In this document: positions 34,216 through 42,212 of the stretch, piece by piece
Layout: each line of letters opens with the position of its first letter
How positions within the stretch are numbered: position 1 is the stretch's first letter
DNA from: an uncultured Clostridia bacterium
GTDB taxonomy: Bacteria > Bacillota > Clostridia > Oscillospirales > Acutalibacteraceae
NCBI GenBank assembly: GCA_947644325.1
Contig: CANRZD010000007.1
Location: forward strand, 1-42,848
Direction of reading: 5' to 3'
DNA length: 42,848 bases
Position numbers and translations under genes: made by a program
Notes under the pieces: model-generated
Database searches by the model: none
Told to the model about the DNA's origin: nothing
The model's input: the letters and a program-made list of their open reading frames with translations, nothing else

Positions 34216-35070
34216 ATGGAGGAAAAAAGGCGATTGGAGTTCATGCCCGAGACGGGGGACTTTATTTATAGAAAAATTCTTCTGGTAGATTTGGAGCGGG
34301 ACAGGTGCCAGGTGCTCAAGTCGGACTTAAACGGCTGGCAGCCCGGGGACGGGCCCGTGACCGGGCAGCTGGCCCGGTTCGCCCTGGAGGGCGCCGTGCA
34401 CCGGGAGGACGCGGAACGGTTCGTGACCTTCACCCGGCTGGACCAGCTGCGCCGGGCGGCTGCCGGGGAGAAGGACGATCTGTCCCTTATGTACCGCCGC
34501 AAGGCCCCGGAGGGCTACCGCTGGAACCTGATGGAGGTGATCCCGGACCGCAGGGGGGGAACGCGGTTTCTGACCCTGTGCATCAAGGACGTGGATGACC
34601 TGGTGAAGGAGAGCGCCGAGCGGGAGGGGCTGGCGTCCCGCAGCCTGGAGGACCGGGCCTATATCATCAGCAGCCTGAGCAGCTTGTTCTTTTCAACGTA
34701 TTATGTAGATTTGGAGAAAGATACCTTCCGGGCGGTGACGCAGCTGAGCCGGGTAGGCAGCGTGCTGGGGGACGAGGTGAACTTCACCGCGGCTCTGGGC
34801 ATATACGCCAGCCATTTCATCCACCCGGAGGACCGGGAGGCGTATAAGAAGATCATGTGCGTAGGGAACCTGCGGGACTGCCTGCGGTGGTGGCAGCCCA
34901 GCGTAGCCTTTGAATACCGTAAGCTCTCAGAAGAGCCCGGCGCCGCGCCGGACAGCTTCACCTGGGTGCGGGCTTCGGCGGTGCTGGCCCGCACCGGGGA
35001 GGACGACCTGCCGAAAACGGCGGTGTATGTGGCCCAGGATATCACCAGCGGCCGGCGGGGGCCCGCCTGA
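34216..35070 (+). CDS. Tandem PAS-like sensor protein
   Basis: 284 residues without membrane helices. Two related alpha/beta halves are visible: residues 10-125 (ending TRFLTLCIKDVDDL) and 145-280 (STYYVDLEKDTFRAV to KTAVYVAQDIT). Each has the strand and helix pattern of degenerate PAS domains, with a histidine/glutamate/aspartate segment (VHREDAERF, IHPEDREAY) typical of PAS domains in clostridial GGDEF proteins. No output domain is attached. It precedes a receiver-GGDEF gene by 39 bases, so it probably senses a signal and acts on that protein. The ligand is unknown. Confidence 0.65.
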   Translation: MEEKRRLEFMPETGDFIYRKILLVDLERDRCQVLKSDLNGWQPGDGPVTGQLARFALEGAVHREDAERFVTFTRLDQLRRAAAGEKDDLSLMYRRKAPEGYRWNLMEVIPDRRGGTRFLTLCIKDVDDLVKESAEREGLASRSLEDRAYIISSLSSLFFSTYYVDLEKDTFRAVTQLSRVGSVLGDEVNFTAALGIYASHFIHPEDREAYKKIMCVGNLRDCLRWWQPSVAFEYRKLSEEPGAAPDSFTWVRASAVLARTGEDDLPKTAVYVAQDITSGRRGPA

Positions 35071-35109
35071 TAAGGCCGCGGCACACTGGAAGAGAAAGGG
35101 TGTTATATA

Positions 35110-36027
35110 ATGGATAAGATTTTAGTCATCGATGACAGCATCGTGCAGACGGGCTTTCTGTGTTCTATTTTGAAGGAGGATTATGAGGTGGTCACCTGCC
35201 GCACGGCGGAGGAGGGCCTGGAGGCCGCTAAGGAAGGGGGGTACTCCCTGATCCTTCTGGATGTGGTGATGCCGGGCATGGACGGCTTTGCCCTTTTGCA
35301 GGAGCTAAAGGGGATGGAGATCACCCGGCATATACCTGTGATACTGCTTACAAGCCTGTCTGACGCCCAATATGAGGAGCGGGGCCTGCTTCTGGGGGCC
35401 ATAGACTACGTGACAAAGCCCTTTAACCCGGTCATTATAAAGGCCCGGGTGAATACCCATATTCAGCTGTATCACTATCAAATGCGCTTTAAGGCCCAGG
35501 CCATGATAGACGAGCTCACGGGCGTCGCGAACCGCCGCCAGTATGAGGACGTCAGCGCCGCCCGCTGGCGGGAGGCCATCCGTTTCGAGCTGCCCTTTTC
35601 CATCTGTATGGTGGATATCGACAAGTTCAAGCTCTACAACGACACCTTCGGCCACCCGGCTGGGGACAAGGTCATAGCCACTGTAGCCCAGAAGGTGGCC
35701 TCCTTCTTCCAGCGCTCTACAGACCTTTTCGCCCGGTACGGCGGGGAGGAGTTCGTGGCGGTGTTCCTGGGCAACGAAGGGGTGTCGGCCTTCGAGCTCA
35801 TGAAGACGGTGCGCCAGTCTATTGAAGACATGCACATGCCCCACAACTCCCAGGTGAGCCCCTGGGTGACCATCAGCGTGGGGGGCATCACCCTGACGCC
35901 CCGGCCCGGGGATAAGCTGGAGCACTACCTGAAGCTGGCCGATACCATGCTCTACGACGCCAAGAACATGGGCCGCAACCGGGTGGTGTGGTCCAACCAG
36001 GAGCGGGAGCAGTGGCGGGAAAAATAA
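35110..36027 (+). CDS. Response regulator with diguanylate cyclase domain
   Basis: 305 residues. The receiver domain (1-120) has DD at 8-9, the phosphoacceptor Asp 51 in LLDVVMPGMDG, and Lys 103 in VTKPF. The GGDEF domain (about 130-295) starts at DELTGVANRRQYED and has an intact active site GGEEF (211-215). The inhibitory site RSTD lies five residues before it, so product feedback by c-di-GMP is expected. This PleD-like protein would make c-di-GMP on phosphorylation. No histidine kinase gene is next to it; the PAS protein upstream may supply the signal. Confidence 0.9.
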   Translation: MDKILVIDDSIVQTGFLCSILKEDYEVVTCRTAEEGLEAAKEGGYSLILLDVVMPGMDGFALLQELKGMEITRHIPVILLTSLSDAQYEERGLLLGAIDYVTKPFNPVIIKARVNTHIQLYHYQMRFKAQAMIDELTGVANRRQYEDVSAARWREAIRFELPFSICMVDIDKFKLYNDTFGHPAGDKVIATVAQKVASFFQRSTDLFARYGGEEFVAVFLGNEGVSAFELMKTVRQSIEDMHMPHNSQVSPWVTISVGGITLTPRPGDKLEHYLKLADTMLYDAKNMGRNRVVWSNQEREQWREK

Positions 36028-36033
36028 AAAAAG

Positions 36034-36066
36034 ACCGTGCAGGCATCCGCTGCCCGCACGGTTTTC
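36034..36066 (+). terminator. Terminator of the PAS/GGDEF operon
   Basis: ACCGTGC (36034-36040) pairs with GCACGGT (36056-36062), with an inner GGCA/TGCC pair and a five-base loop. TTTTC follows and an A-run precedes, so it can also end the convergent LtaS-like transcript. Confidence 0.85.
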
Positions 36067-36084
36067 TGCATATTTCGGGGGCTT

Positions 36085-37974
36085 TTACCCCATGATGGAG
36101 AAGTAGTCGCTCTTGAGCGCGTCCCAAGAGGCCTCCAGCCGCCCCCGCAGGGCGGCCCGCAGCCGGGCCTCCTCCGGGGGGATGTCCCCCTCGTAATCCT
36201 CCAGAAGGTACGTTTCCCCGTCAAACCAGCCGTAGCCCGGCAGGGGCACCCAGCCGCCCAGGTCCCCGAAGATGTCGTCCCCCGGGTAGTAGCGCCGGTC
36301 GGCTGTGAGGCCAAAGAGGTTTATGAGGGTGGGCGCCATGTCCAGAGAAGAAACGTACTTCTCGACCTTTTGGGGCTCCTCACCTTCCGCGTACAGGAAG
36401 AAGGGGGTGTGGTAAAGCTCCGCCCGGCCCTTTTCCGCCACGGACTTGAGCCCGGACAGAAAATCCTTGTCCGTCATATACTTGGCGTAGTGGTCGGCGT
36501 AGAACACCAGCACCGTGTCATTGATGTGCCCGTCCTGCCGCAGCCTCTCTGTCAGGCCGCCGATGAGCTCGTCGGTCTCCATGGCGTGGGCCACGGCCCG
36601 GGTGTACTCCTCCATGTTTTCCTCGCTGCCGGTGACGCCGGACTTTTGCACGGCCTTCTTTGCTTTCTCATAGTGGGGGGCGGCGATGTTCTCCTGCTCC
36701 TGGTTATAGGGCCCGTGGCCGGAATAGGTGATGAGGTAGGAAAAAAACGGCTCCTCTGATACCATGTCTTCATAGCCCCCCAGCATCTGGCTGTCCAGCA
36801 TGAAGTCTTCCATGTGCATGTCTTCGTAGCTGTGGTAGCGCTCAAAGCCCAGGTTCTGGTGGATGGACCCCCGGCTGTAGATGCTGGGGGAGGCCGCGTG
36901 GAAGGAGTTGACCCGGTAGCCCGCGTCCTTAAAGAGGTTCGGCAGGGACAGGGGGAAATGATTGGTAGAGTAGGCCCGGCTTTCCAGGCCCGACACCGCC
37001 GGAACCAGCCCTGTCAGGGTGATGATCTCCGTGTTGAAGGTGCCCGCCGACAGGAACAGGGGCGTGTAGTGGTTCACAAAGTCCGTGCCCTCCTCCCGCA
37101 GGGCGCAGAGATTGGGCATGTAGTCCGGGGTGCACAGCCAGGTGTCCACAGACTCCATCATGACCATGATAAGGTTCTTGCCCTTAAAGAGGCCGGTCAT
37201 TTCGTTTTCCCCGCTCACCTGGCGGCCCTCGTAATAGGCGGTCTGCTGGGGGATGCTCTTATAGTCCTGGCCGATGCCGTAGGAGACTAAGATATTTCGG
37301 AAGGTGTACTGGTAGAGCCCCGTGAGCATCATGGCGCTGTTGGGGTTTGTGAAATCCCGGTAGGCCTCGGCCTCGGCGTTGGGGGTGTAGGTGCTGCCCC
37401 ACCACAAGGAGTACTGGTCCGGCAGCTGGGACAAGAAGGACACGAGCACCCCAATGAAGGGGACAAAATCCAGGGCGCAGGCCCCTCCGGCCAGGGCCCT
37501 GTGAAAGACGCGCTTCTTCCTGTCCGGGGCCCTTTCCGGGGCCAAGAAGGCGGCCGCGGCCATCATCAGGACAGACAGCAGGATGCACAGCAGCAGCGCC
37601 TTTCGAAAGCGCAGATAGGAAAAGCTGAAGAACTTGGCCCCGTCCCCGGCAAAGCCTATGTCGGCCACGGTAAAGAGCCTGCCGAAGATATTGAACATGG
37701 CCGCGTGCACAAGGGTCAGGGCCCCATAGAGGAATATGAGGACCATCATGGCGATGCGCCGGAGAAGCCGGGGCAGAAGGGACACGAGGCCCGTCAGCAG
37801 CAGGGCCCAGCCCAGGGTGAAAAGGGCGGGCTTATAGGAGAATTCGGCACCCGGGGAAAGAAAGCGGTAGAGGGTGCGGAAGGAAAAATCCAGAAAGATA
37901 AGGCTTAAAAAGCACAGGGGCGCGCTGAGGAAGGAAAGCCTGCGTATTTTCTCAAAAAGGGTGTTTTTTGTCAT
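36085..37974 (-). CDS. LtaS-like lipoteichoic acid synthase (sulfatase family)
   Basis: 629 residues. About five N-terminal helices (to about residue 200) anchor an extracellular sulfatase-type domain. The metal and nucleophile residues match LtaS: ESVDTW near 273, Thr in SAGTFNTE near 311, YSGHGPY near 420 and YADHY near 492. LtaS transfers glycerol-phosphate from phosphatidylglycerol to the growing lipoteichoic acid chain. Related phosphoglycerol transferases share this layout, so polymer type is inferred. ATG 37974 follows AGGAGGACC; a 70-codon upstream extension is spurious. It is divergent from a glycosylation module. Confidence 0.85.
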   Translation of the reverse strand: MTKNTLFEKIRRLSFLSAPLCFLSLIFLDFSFRTLYRFLSPGAEFSYKPALFTLGWALLLTGLVSLLPRLLRRIAMMVLIFLYGALTLVHAAMFNIFGRLFTVADIGFAGDGAKFFSFSYLRFRKALLLCILLSVLMMAAAAFLAPERAPDRKKRVFHRALAGGACALDFVPFIGVLVSFLSQLPDQYSLWWGSTYTPNAEAEAYRDFTNPNSAMMLTGLYQYTFRNILVSYGIGQDYKSIPQQTAYYEGRQVSGENEMTGLFKGKNLIMVMMESVDTWLCTPDYMPNLCALREEGTDFVNHYTPLFLSAGTFNTEIITLTGLVPAVSGLESRAYSTNHFPLSLPNLFKDAGYRVNSFHAASPSIYSRGSIHQNLGFERYHSYEDMHMEDFMLDSQMLGGYEDMVSEEPFFSYLITYSGHGPYNQEQENIAAPHYEKAKKAVQKSGVTGSEENMEEYTRAVAHAMETDELIGGLTERLRQDGHINDTVLVFYADHYAKYMTDKDFLSGLKSVAEKGRAELYHTPFFLYAEGEEPQKVEKYVSSLDMAPTLINLFGLTADRRYYPGDDIFGDLGGWVPLPGYGWFDGETYLLEDYEGDIPPEEARLRAALRGRLEASWDALKSDYFSIMG

Positions 37975-37998
37975 AAAAAAGGTCCTCCTGTAAAAAGC

Positions 37999-38027
37999 AT
38001 TATACACTAGAAAAGAGCCCGTGCCAA
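37999..38027 (-). promoter_or_regulatory. Sigma-A promoter of the LtaS-like gene
   Basis: On the reverse strand TTGGCA (38027-38022), a 17-base spacer and TATAAT (38004-37999). Confidence 0.8.
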
Positions 38028-38048
38028 GGGCTGATTTGCTGAAAATGC

Positions 38049-38077
38049 TTGTAAGGAAAGGGCATTTATGGTATAAT
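38049..38077 (+). promoter_or_regulatory. Sigma-A promoter of the glycosylation module
   Basis: TTGTAA at 38049-38054, a 17-base spacer and TATAAT at 38072-38077. It is back to back with the LtaS promoter, so the two units share one control region. Confidence 0.75.
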
Positions 38078-38110
38078 CTCAAATAAGCATCCAAAAGGAG
38101 ATGTTTTTTC

Positions 38111-38572
38111 ATGGAAAGGGTGAAAGATGGGCGCCCGGCCTGGCTGGAGCCGTTTTTGTACCTGTTTTTCGGCGTGCTGACCACGCTTATAAACTACGGG
38201 GTGTTCTGGCTCTTAAACGAAATGTGCGGCGGGCGGTACGTGCTGCTGACAAACCTTGCGACCTTTATAGCCGCCACGGCCTTTGCGTTTCTCACAAATA
38301 AGCAGTTTGTGTTTCGCAGCCGCAGCTGGCGGCCCGGGGTGGTCCTGCGGGAGGGCGCATCTTTTACGGCGGCGCGGCTCTTTTCCTTTGCCATAGAGGA
38401 AATAGGCCTCTACATCGCCGCCTACCCCCTGGCTATGGGCAAATACCGCTTCGGGCCCATAGACGGGGTGATGCTCGCGAAGATCCTCCTGTCCTTTCTG
38501 GCGGTGCTGCTCAATTACTTTTTCAGCAAATTCCTGGTATTCAAAAGGAAGAAAGGGGCTGGGGGCCTGTGA
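38111..38572 (+). CDS. GtrA-family membrane protein (putative lipid-sugar flippase)
   Basis: 153 residues with four membrane helices. LEPFLYLFFGVLTTLINYGV at the N terminus and NKQFVFRSRSW near the second loop are characteristic of GtrA/GtcA. The C terminus ends NYFFSKFLVFKRKK. These proteins are thought to flip undecaprenyl-phosphate-linked sugars across the membrane. AAAAGGAG precedes the ATG. The stop overlaps the GTG start of the glycosyltransferase gene (GTGA), typical of a functional pair. Confidence 0.85.
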   Translation: MERVKDGRPAWLEPFLYLFFGVLTTLINYGVFWLLNEMCGGRYVLLTNLATFIAATAFAFLTNKQFVFRSRSWRPGVVLREGASFTAARLFSFAIEEIGLYIAAYPLAMGKYRFGPIDGVMLAKILLSFLAVLLNYFFSKFLVFKRKKGAGGL

Positions 38573-39234
38573 CAAGGGTACTGCTGATCCTGCCGGCCTA
38601 TAACGAGGAGGAGAACATCCTGCGCACAGTGGAGCACATAAAGGAGGCCCGCTTTTCACAGGGGCTGCAGGTGGATTATGTAGTCATAAACGACGGCTCA
38701 CGGGACAGGACGGAGGCGCTGTGCAGAGAACGGGGCGTCCCCTGCATCACCCTGGTGCAGAACTTGGGCATCGGCGGCGCGGTGCAGACGGGGTACCTTT
38801 ACGCCCTTATGGGCCCACAGGCCTATGACATCGCCGTGCAGTTTGACGGGGACGGCCAGCACGACATCGGCTCTTTGGAGAACCTGATAAAGCCCATAAG
38901 GGAAGGCCAGTGCGACTTCACCGTGGGCTCGCGCTTTATAGGCGGTGCCAGCGGCTTTCGCTCTACCGCCCTGCGCCGGGCGGGCATCTCTTACCTGTCG
39001 TTTCTCATCCGCCTGGTGACGGGCCAGAGGATACGGGACGTGACCTCCGGCTACCGGGCGGCAAGCCGCGGGGCCATAGAGTACCTTTCCCGGGAATACC
39101 CCGTGGACTACCCGGAGCCCGAGAGCCTGGTGTGCCTGTGCAGACAGGGCTTTCGCATAGAAGAGGTGCCGGTGAACATGTTTGAGCGGGAGGGCGGTCC
39201 TCCATCGGGCCTATTCGCTCTGTGTACTATATGA
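38569..39234 (+). CDS. Family 2 glycosyltransferase, 3' end frameshifted
   Basis: 221 residues as read. The GT-A fold begins LLILPAYNEEENILRTVEHI. VVINDGSRDRTEALC and the catalytic FDGDGQHD (about 92-99) identify a polyprenyl-phosphate glycosyltransferase of the DPM1/CsbB type. VTSGYRAASRGAIEYL lies near 155. Near 39196 the frame leaves the family pattern: the expected GG-SSIGPIRSVYYMIKVT continues in another frame to a stop at 39291-39293. The annotated product therefore ends with an aberrant PPSGLFALCTI. The catalytic domain is intact, so some activity may remain. The start is GTG, coupled to gtrA. A base-calling error is possible. Confidence 0.8.
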   Translation: MTRVLLILPAYNEEENILRTVEHIKEARFSQGLQVDYVVINDGSRDRTEALCRERGVPCITLVQNLGIGGAVQTGYLYALMGPQAYDIAVQFDGDGQHDIGSLENLIKPIREGQCDFTVGSRFIGGASGFRSTALRRAGISYLSFLIRLVTGQRIRDVTSGYRAASRGAIEYLSREYPVDYPEPESLVCLCRQGFRIEEVPVNMFEREGGPPSGLFALCTI

Positions 39235-39293
39235 TAAAGGTGACCATGGCCGTGCTGTGCGCCGCCATGCGGAAAAGGAGGGAAGGAAAATGA
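39198..39293 (+). pseudogene. Out-of-frame C-terminal part of the GT2 gene
   Basis: Reading from 39198 gives SSIGPIRSVYYMIKVT followed by AVLCAAMRKRREGK and a TGA at 39291-39293. This matches the conserved C-terminal tail of DUF2304-associated GT2 enzymes. The TGA overlaps the ATG of the DUF2304 gene (ATGA), as expected for an intact operon. One missing base, or four if a residue between GG and SS is also lost, near 39195-39198 explains the break. Confidence 0.75.
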
Positions 39294-39661
39294 GCGTGTT
39301 CCTTCGGGGGGAGATGATCGTCATGGCCCTTCTGGTGATGCTCATCATCGTGCGCAGCGTGAACAAAAAGAGGCTGCGGCTGCAGTATTCCTTTTTCTGG
39401 CTTCTGATCGTGCTGGGGCTTCTGGTGGTGGCCTTCTTCCCAGGGGTGGTCATTTGGCTGTGCGGGCTCATGCAGATACAGACGCCCTCTAACATGATCT
39501 ATCTTTTCGGCATCCTGGCCCTGCTGCTCATCTCCTTTTACCAGACCACCCTTCTCTCCAAGCAGGCCGACCGCATCACCCGGCTGACGCAGCTTATCTC
39601 CATCGAAAAATACCTGACAGAAAAGAAGGAGGGGGAAGACCGTGAAAAAGAACGGCACTGA
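39290..39661 (+). CDS. DUF2304 membrane protein
   Basis: 123 residues with three hydrophobic segments (about 8-21, 34-60 and 68-86) and a charged C-terminal helix. VRSVNKKRLRLQYSFFWLLI between the first two segments is typical of DUF2304. These proteins are regularly encoded beside GT2 and GtrA genes and are assumed to support the membrane glycosyltransferase; no biochemical role is known to me. GGAAGGAAA precedes ATG 39290. Its 3' end overlaps the GT-C gene by 20 bases. Confidence 0.8.
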   Translation: MSVFLRGEMIVMALLVMLIIVRSVNKKRLRLQYSFFWLLIVLGLLVVAFFPGVVIWLCGLMQIQTPSNMIYLFGILALLLISFYQTTLLSKQADRITRLTQLISIEKYLTEKKEGEDREKERH

Positions 39662-40997
39662 AAGCCGGGTGCGGGCCTTCCTGCGGGAGAACCGGGGGGC
39701 GCTGCTGGTTTTGGCGTTCCTTCTTCTTGAGCGGCTTCTGGCCCTTTACGCCCTGGGGTTTACCTATTCTCTCAACAGCGATGACGCCAAATATATAAAC
39801 AGCGGCGTCACCTTTGCCTACACAGGCATGATAACCGGCCACGGGGGCGACATCCCCAGCGCCCAGATCATGCCGGGCATGACCGTGTTCATCGGGCTGT
39901 GCTCCCTGGTCTTCGGGGAGGGGAAGCTCTTGTGGGCGGCCTTAAAGCTCATCTGGTGCTGCATGGGTGTTGCGGCGGCCTGGTTTTCCTACCGCTGCGT
40001 GAACATGTTCGCCCCCAAGTGGTGCGGCATAGCGGCTATGCTGCCCTTTTTCCGGGCCGACATGGTGTGGATGGACAACCTCATCCTCACCGAGACGCCC
40101 TTTATGCTGGCCCTGACGGCCATGGTCTACTACACCCTGCGCATGGGCCGGGAGCCCGGCTGGCGGAACTTCTGGTGCTGCGCCGGGGCCTACATGGCGG
40201 GGCTCATGCTGAAGGCGAACATCGCCCCCTACCCGGTGCTGGCCCTTATTTACCTGCTTTTTGTGAAGTACGACCGCAAGCTCCTTCTGCGCCAGTGCGG
40301 GGCCCTGTGCGGGGTGGTGCTGTGCTTTGTCATCCCCTGGAGCCTGCGCAACTACGCGCACTTTCACGCCTTTATCCCCCTGACCTGCGGCGGCGGCAAC
40401 CCGGCCCTTCTGGGCACCTACCAGGGCATAGGGTACCCATTGGACGCGGAGCTGGACTATGAAACCAACGTAGACCAGGTGGTGCGGGAGAAGTATGCCG
40501 GTTTCTACGGCCCAGACGGGGAGGTGGAGCTCCGGTTTGAGACCTACGTTTCCCTGATGGCGGACGGGGTGAAGGCCAAGTACCGCCTGGGGGAGTGGCT
40601 GAAACGGGACGTAAAGAGCGTGCTGTACTCTTACTTTTATATGAAGCCCCAGGAGATGATGGAGGGCATCTTCTACTGGGGGGAGGCCCTGGAGCAGCCC
40701 CCGGAGTGGCTGGAGCTTCTGCAGAAGATAGACCTGCGCCTGTGCGTTTTCACCCTCTGCGCCGCCCTGGCGCTTAAAAAGCGGCGGGGGCCCGTGCTGT
40801 TTCTCACGGGGGTCTACCTGTGCAACATCTATATCTATTCCATGACCTTTGCCTTCAGCCGCTACAACGCCTCCCTGATGAGCCTGCGCTTCATGGTGCT
40901 GGGGCTGGGGTGCAGCCTTCTCTTCTCTCTTATGAAGCGGGGCATGGAGGCGGTGCGTGATTTTGACAGGAAAGAAAACAAAAAGCCCGCGGGTTAA
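39642..40997 (+). CDS. GT-C type membrane glycosyltransferase
   Basis: 451 residues with about ten helices. The first external loop contains YSLNSDDAKYINSGVTFAYT, with an acidic pair at the position of the catalytic Asp of GT-C (PMT/ArnT-like) enzymes. MDNLILTETPFMLALTAMVY and FVIPWSLRNYAHFHAFIPLT are also typical of this fold, the latter preceding a large extracytoplasmic loop (about 250-345). It would transfer a sugar from a lipid carrier to an acceptor outside the membrane; the adjacent divergent LtaS-like gene makes teichoic acid a plausible acceptor. The start is a GTG with AAGGAGG upstream, inside the DUF2304 gene. The stop lies within a terminator. Confidence 0.78.
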   Translation: MKKNGTESRVRAFLRENRGALLVLAFLLLERLLALYALGFTYSLNSDDAKYINSGVTFAYTGMITGHGGDIPSAQIMPGMTVFIGLCSLVFGEGKLLWAALKLIWCCMGVAAAWFSYRCVNMFAPKWCGIAAMLPFFRADMVWMDNLILTETPFMLALTAMVYYTLRMGREPGWRNFWCCAGAYMAGLMLKANIAPYPVLALIYLLFVKYDRKLLLRQCGALCGVVLCFVIPWSLRNYAHFHAFIPLTCGGGNPALLGTYQGIGYPLDAELDYETNVDQVVREKYAGFYGPDGEVELRFETYVSLMADGVKAKYRLGEWLKRDVKSVLYSYFYMKPQEMMEGIFYWGEALEQPPEWLELLQKIDLRLCVFTLCAALALKKRRGPVLFLTGVYLCNIYIYSMTFAFSRYNASLMSLRFMVLGLGCSLLFSLMKRGMEAVRDFDRKENKKPAG

Positions 40998-41008
40998 ACC
41001 CCGCGGGC
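40981..41008 (-). terminator. Bidirectional terminator between GT-C and aldo/keto reductase
   Basis: GCCCGCGGG (40985-40993) and CCCGCGGGC (41000-41008) form a nine-pair stem with a six-base loop. The T-tract is better on the reverse strand (AAAA before the stem), so it mainly serves the reductase gene. Confidence 0.85.
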
Positions 41009-41017
41009 CCTTTGCGT

Positions 41018-41929
41018 TTACGGCAGCTTGTTGCCGGCTGAAAGGTACAGGGCGTACCAGTCCTCCCGGGAGAGCTCTATGGAGCTGGCGGTGCAGATGT
41101 CAGAAAGGCGCTGGGCGCTGGTGGTGCCGCATATCACCTGCATCTTGGCCGGGTGGCGCAATATCCAGGCGGCGGAGAGGGCCTGGGGGCTGACGCCGTA
41201 CTTTTCCGAGAGCTCTTTGAGCTTGCCGTTTAACTCCGGGAACTGGGGGTTATCCAGGAAGACACCCTCGAAGAAGCCGTACTGGAAGGGGGACCAGGCC
41301 TGGATGGTGAGGCCCTTTAGGCGGCAGTAGTCCAGCACCTCGCCGTCCCGGTCGGCGGCGTGGGGGAACTCGGTGTTGGCGCACAGGGCGTGGTCGATGA
41401 GCCCCGTGCACTTGAGGCCGAACTGCAGCTGGTTTATAAGCAGCGGCTGCTTTAGCCCCGACTGCAGCAGCTCCAGCTGGCGGGCGTTAAAGTTGCTGAC
41501 GCCGAAGGAGCGCACCTTGCCCGCCTTCTCAAGCCGCTCAAAGGCCTCGGCCACCTCCTCCGGCTCCATCAGGGCGTCGGGCCGGTGCAGGAGCAGCACG
41601 TCCAGGCTGTCCACCCCCAGGCGGGAGAGGATGCCCTCCACGCTCTCTAAGATGTGCTCCTTGGAAAAATCATACATGCCCTTGCGTATGCCGCACTTGC
41701 TCTGCAAAAGGAGCTTCTGGCGCAGGCCGGGCTCCGCCGAAAGCAGGCGGCCGAAGACGCGCTCGGACTCGCCCCCGCCGTAGATGTCGGCGTGGTCGAA
41801 GAAATTCACCCCGTTTTCCAAGGCGGTGTGCACGAACCGGGACAGGGCCTGGGGCTCCATTTTGGCGATGCGCATGCACCCGGCCGCTATGGCGGAGGCC
41901 TTCTGCCCGCCGAGATTTCTGTAGATCAT
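41018..41929 (-). CDS. Aldo/keto reductase
   Basis: 303 residues, full-length AKR barrel. The catalytic tetrad is visible: Asp 45 and Tyr 50 in FFDHADIYGGGESERVFG, Lys 78 in LLLQSKCGIRKG, and His 115 in VLLLHRPDALM. VRSFGVSNFNARQLELL and the C-terminal VICGTTSAQRLSDI form the NADPH-binding parts. The sequence resembles the YdhF subgroup. It reduces an aldehyde or ketone with NADPH; the substrate is unknown. ATG 41929 with AAGGAGGAG is preferred over the longer frame beginning at 41989. It is monocistronic, with its own promoter and terminator. Confidence 0.88.
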   Translation of the reverse strand: MIYRNLGGQKASAIAAGCMRIAKMEPQALSRFVHTALENGVNFFDHADIYGGGESERVFGRLLSAEPGLRQKLLLQSKCGIRKGMYDFSKEHILESVEGILSRLGVDSLDVLLLHRPDALMEPEEVAEAFERLEKAGKVRSFGVSNFNARQLELLQSGLKQPLLINQLQFGLKCTGLIDHALCANTEFPHAADRDGEVLDYCRLKGLTIQAWSPFQYGFFEGVFLDNPQFPELNGKLKELSEKYGVSPQALSAAWILRHPAKMQVICGTTSAQRLSDICTASSIELSREDWYALYLSAGNKLP

Positions 41930-41969
41930 GATGTTCTCCTCCTTTTCTTTGAGAAACCATTCTTGTACA

Positions 41970-41997
41970 AGTATAGCACAAGGGGCCAAAAAGGCAA
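41970..41997 (-). promoter_or_regulatory. Promoter of the aldo/keto reductase gene
   Basis: On the reverse strand TTGCCT (41997-41992), a 16-base spacer and TATACT (41975-41970). This marks the last clear host regulatory signal before the mobile element. Confidence 0.6.
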
Positions 41998-42082
41998 GGG
42001 GAGATTTTTGGGGGGAAAAGTATTGTATATTTTGTACAAATCAAAATATAGTTTTTGACTATCTCTTTATAAGTTCTCATAA

Positions 42083-42121
42083 GCCGGTATAGCCTGTATT
42101 TACAGGCTTTCCGGCATTTTT
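42083..42121 (+). terminator. Terminator-like hairpin at the element edge
   Basis: GCCGG (42083-42087) pairs with CCGGC (42111-42115), and AGCCTGTA (42091-42098) with TACAGGCT (42101-42108). ATTTTT follows. No forward gene lies just upstream, so it may insulate the element from host transcription. Confidence 0.7.
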
Positions 42122-42176
42122 CAAATCGGAAGAAGCTCTTATATATTCTCATTTCCCCTCATGTTTTCGCGTCCAA

Positions 42177-42198
42177 AAGTAGTAAATCAAGTAGTAAA
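42177..42198 (+). repeat. Direct repeat AAGTAGTAAA, possible integrase-binding site
   Basis: AAGTAGTAAA occurs at 42177-42186 and again at 42189-42198; a related inverted copy (CTACTACT) covers the integrase stop codon at 42208-42215. Short direct repeats at this place are typical of arm-type sites bound by the N-terminal domain of tyrosine integrases. Confidence 0.45.
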
Positions 42199-42212
42199 AC
42201 CTCTATCTACTA

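Noticed and set aside
35106-35111. TATAAT overlapping the start codon of the GGDEF gene
   Set aside because: It lies too close to the start and no -35 element is found upstream; the pair is better explained by the promoter at 34122-34150.
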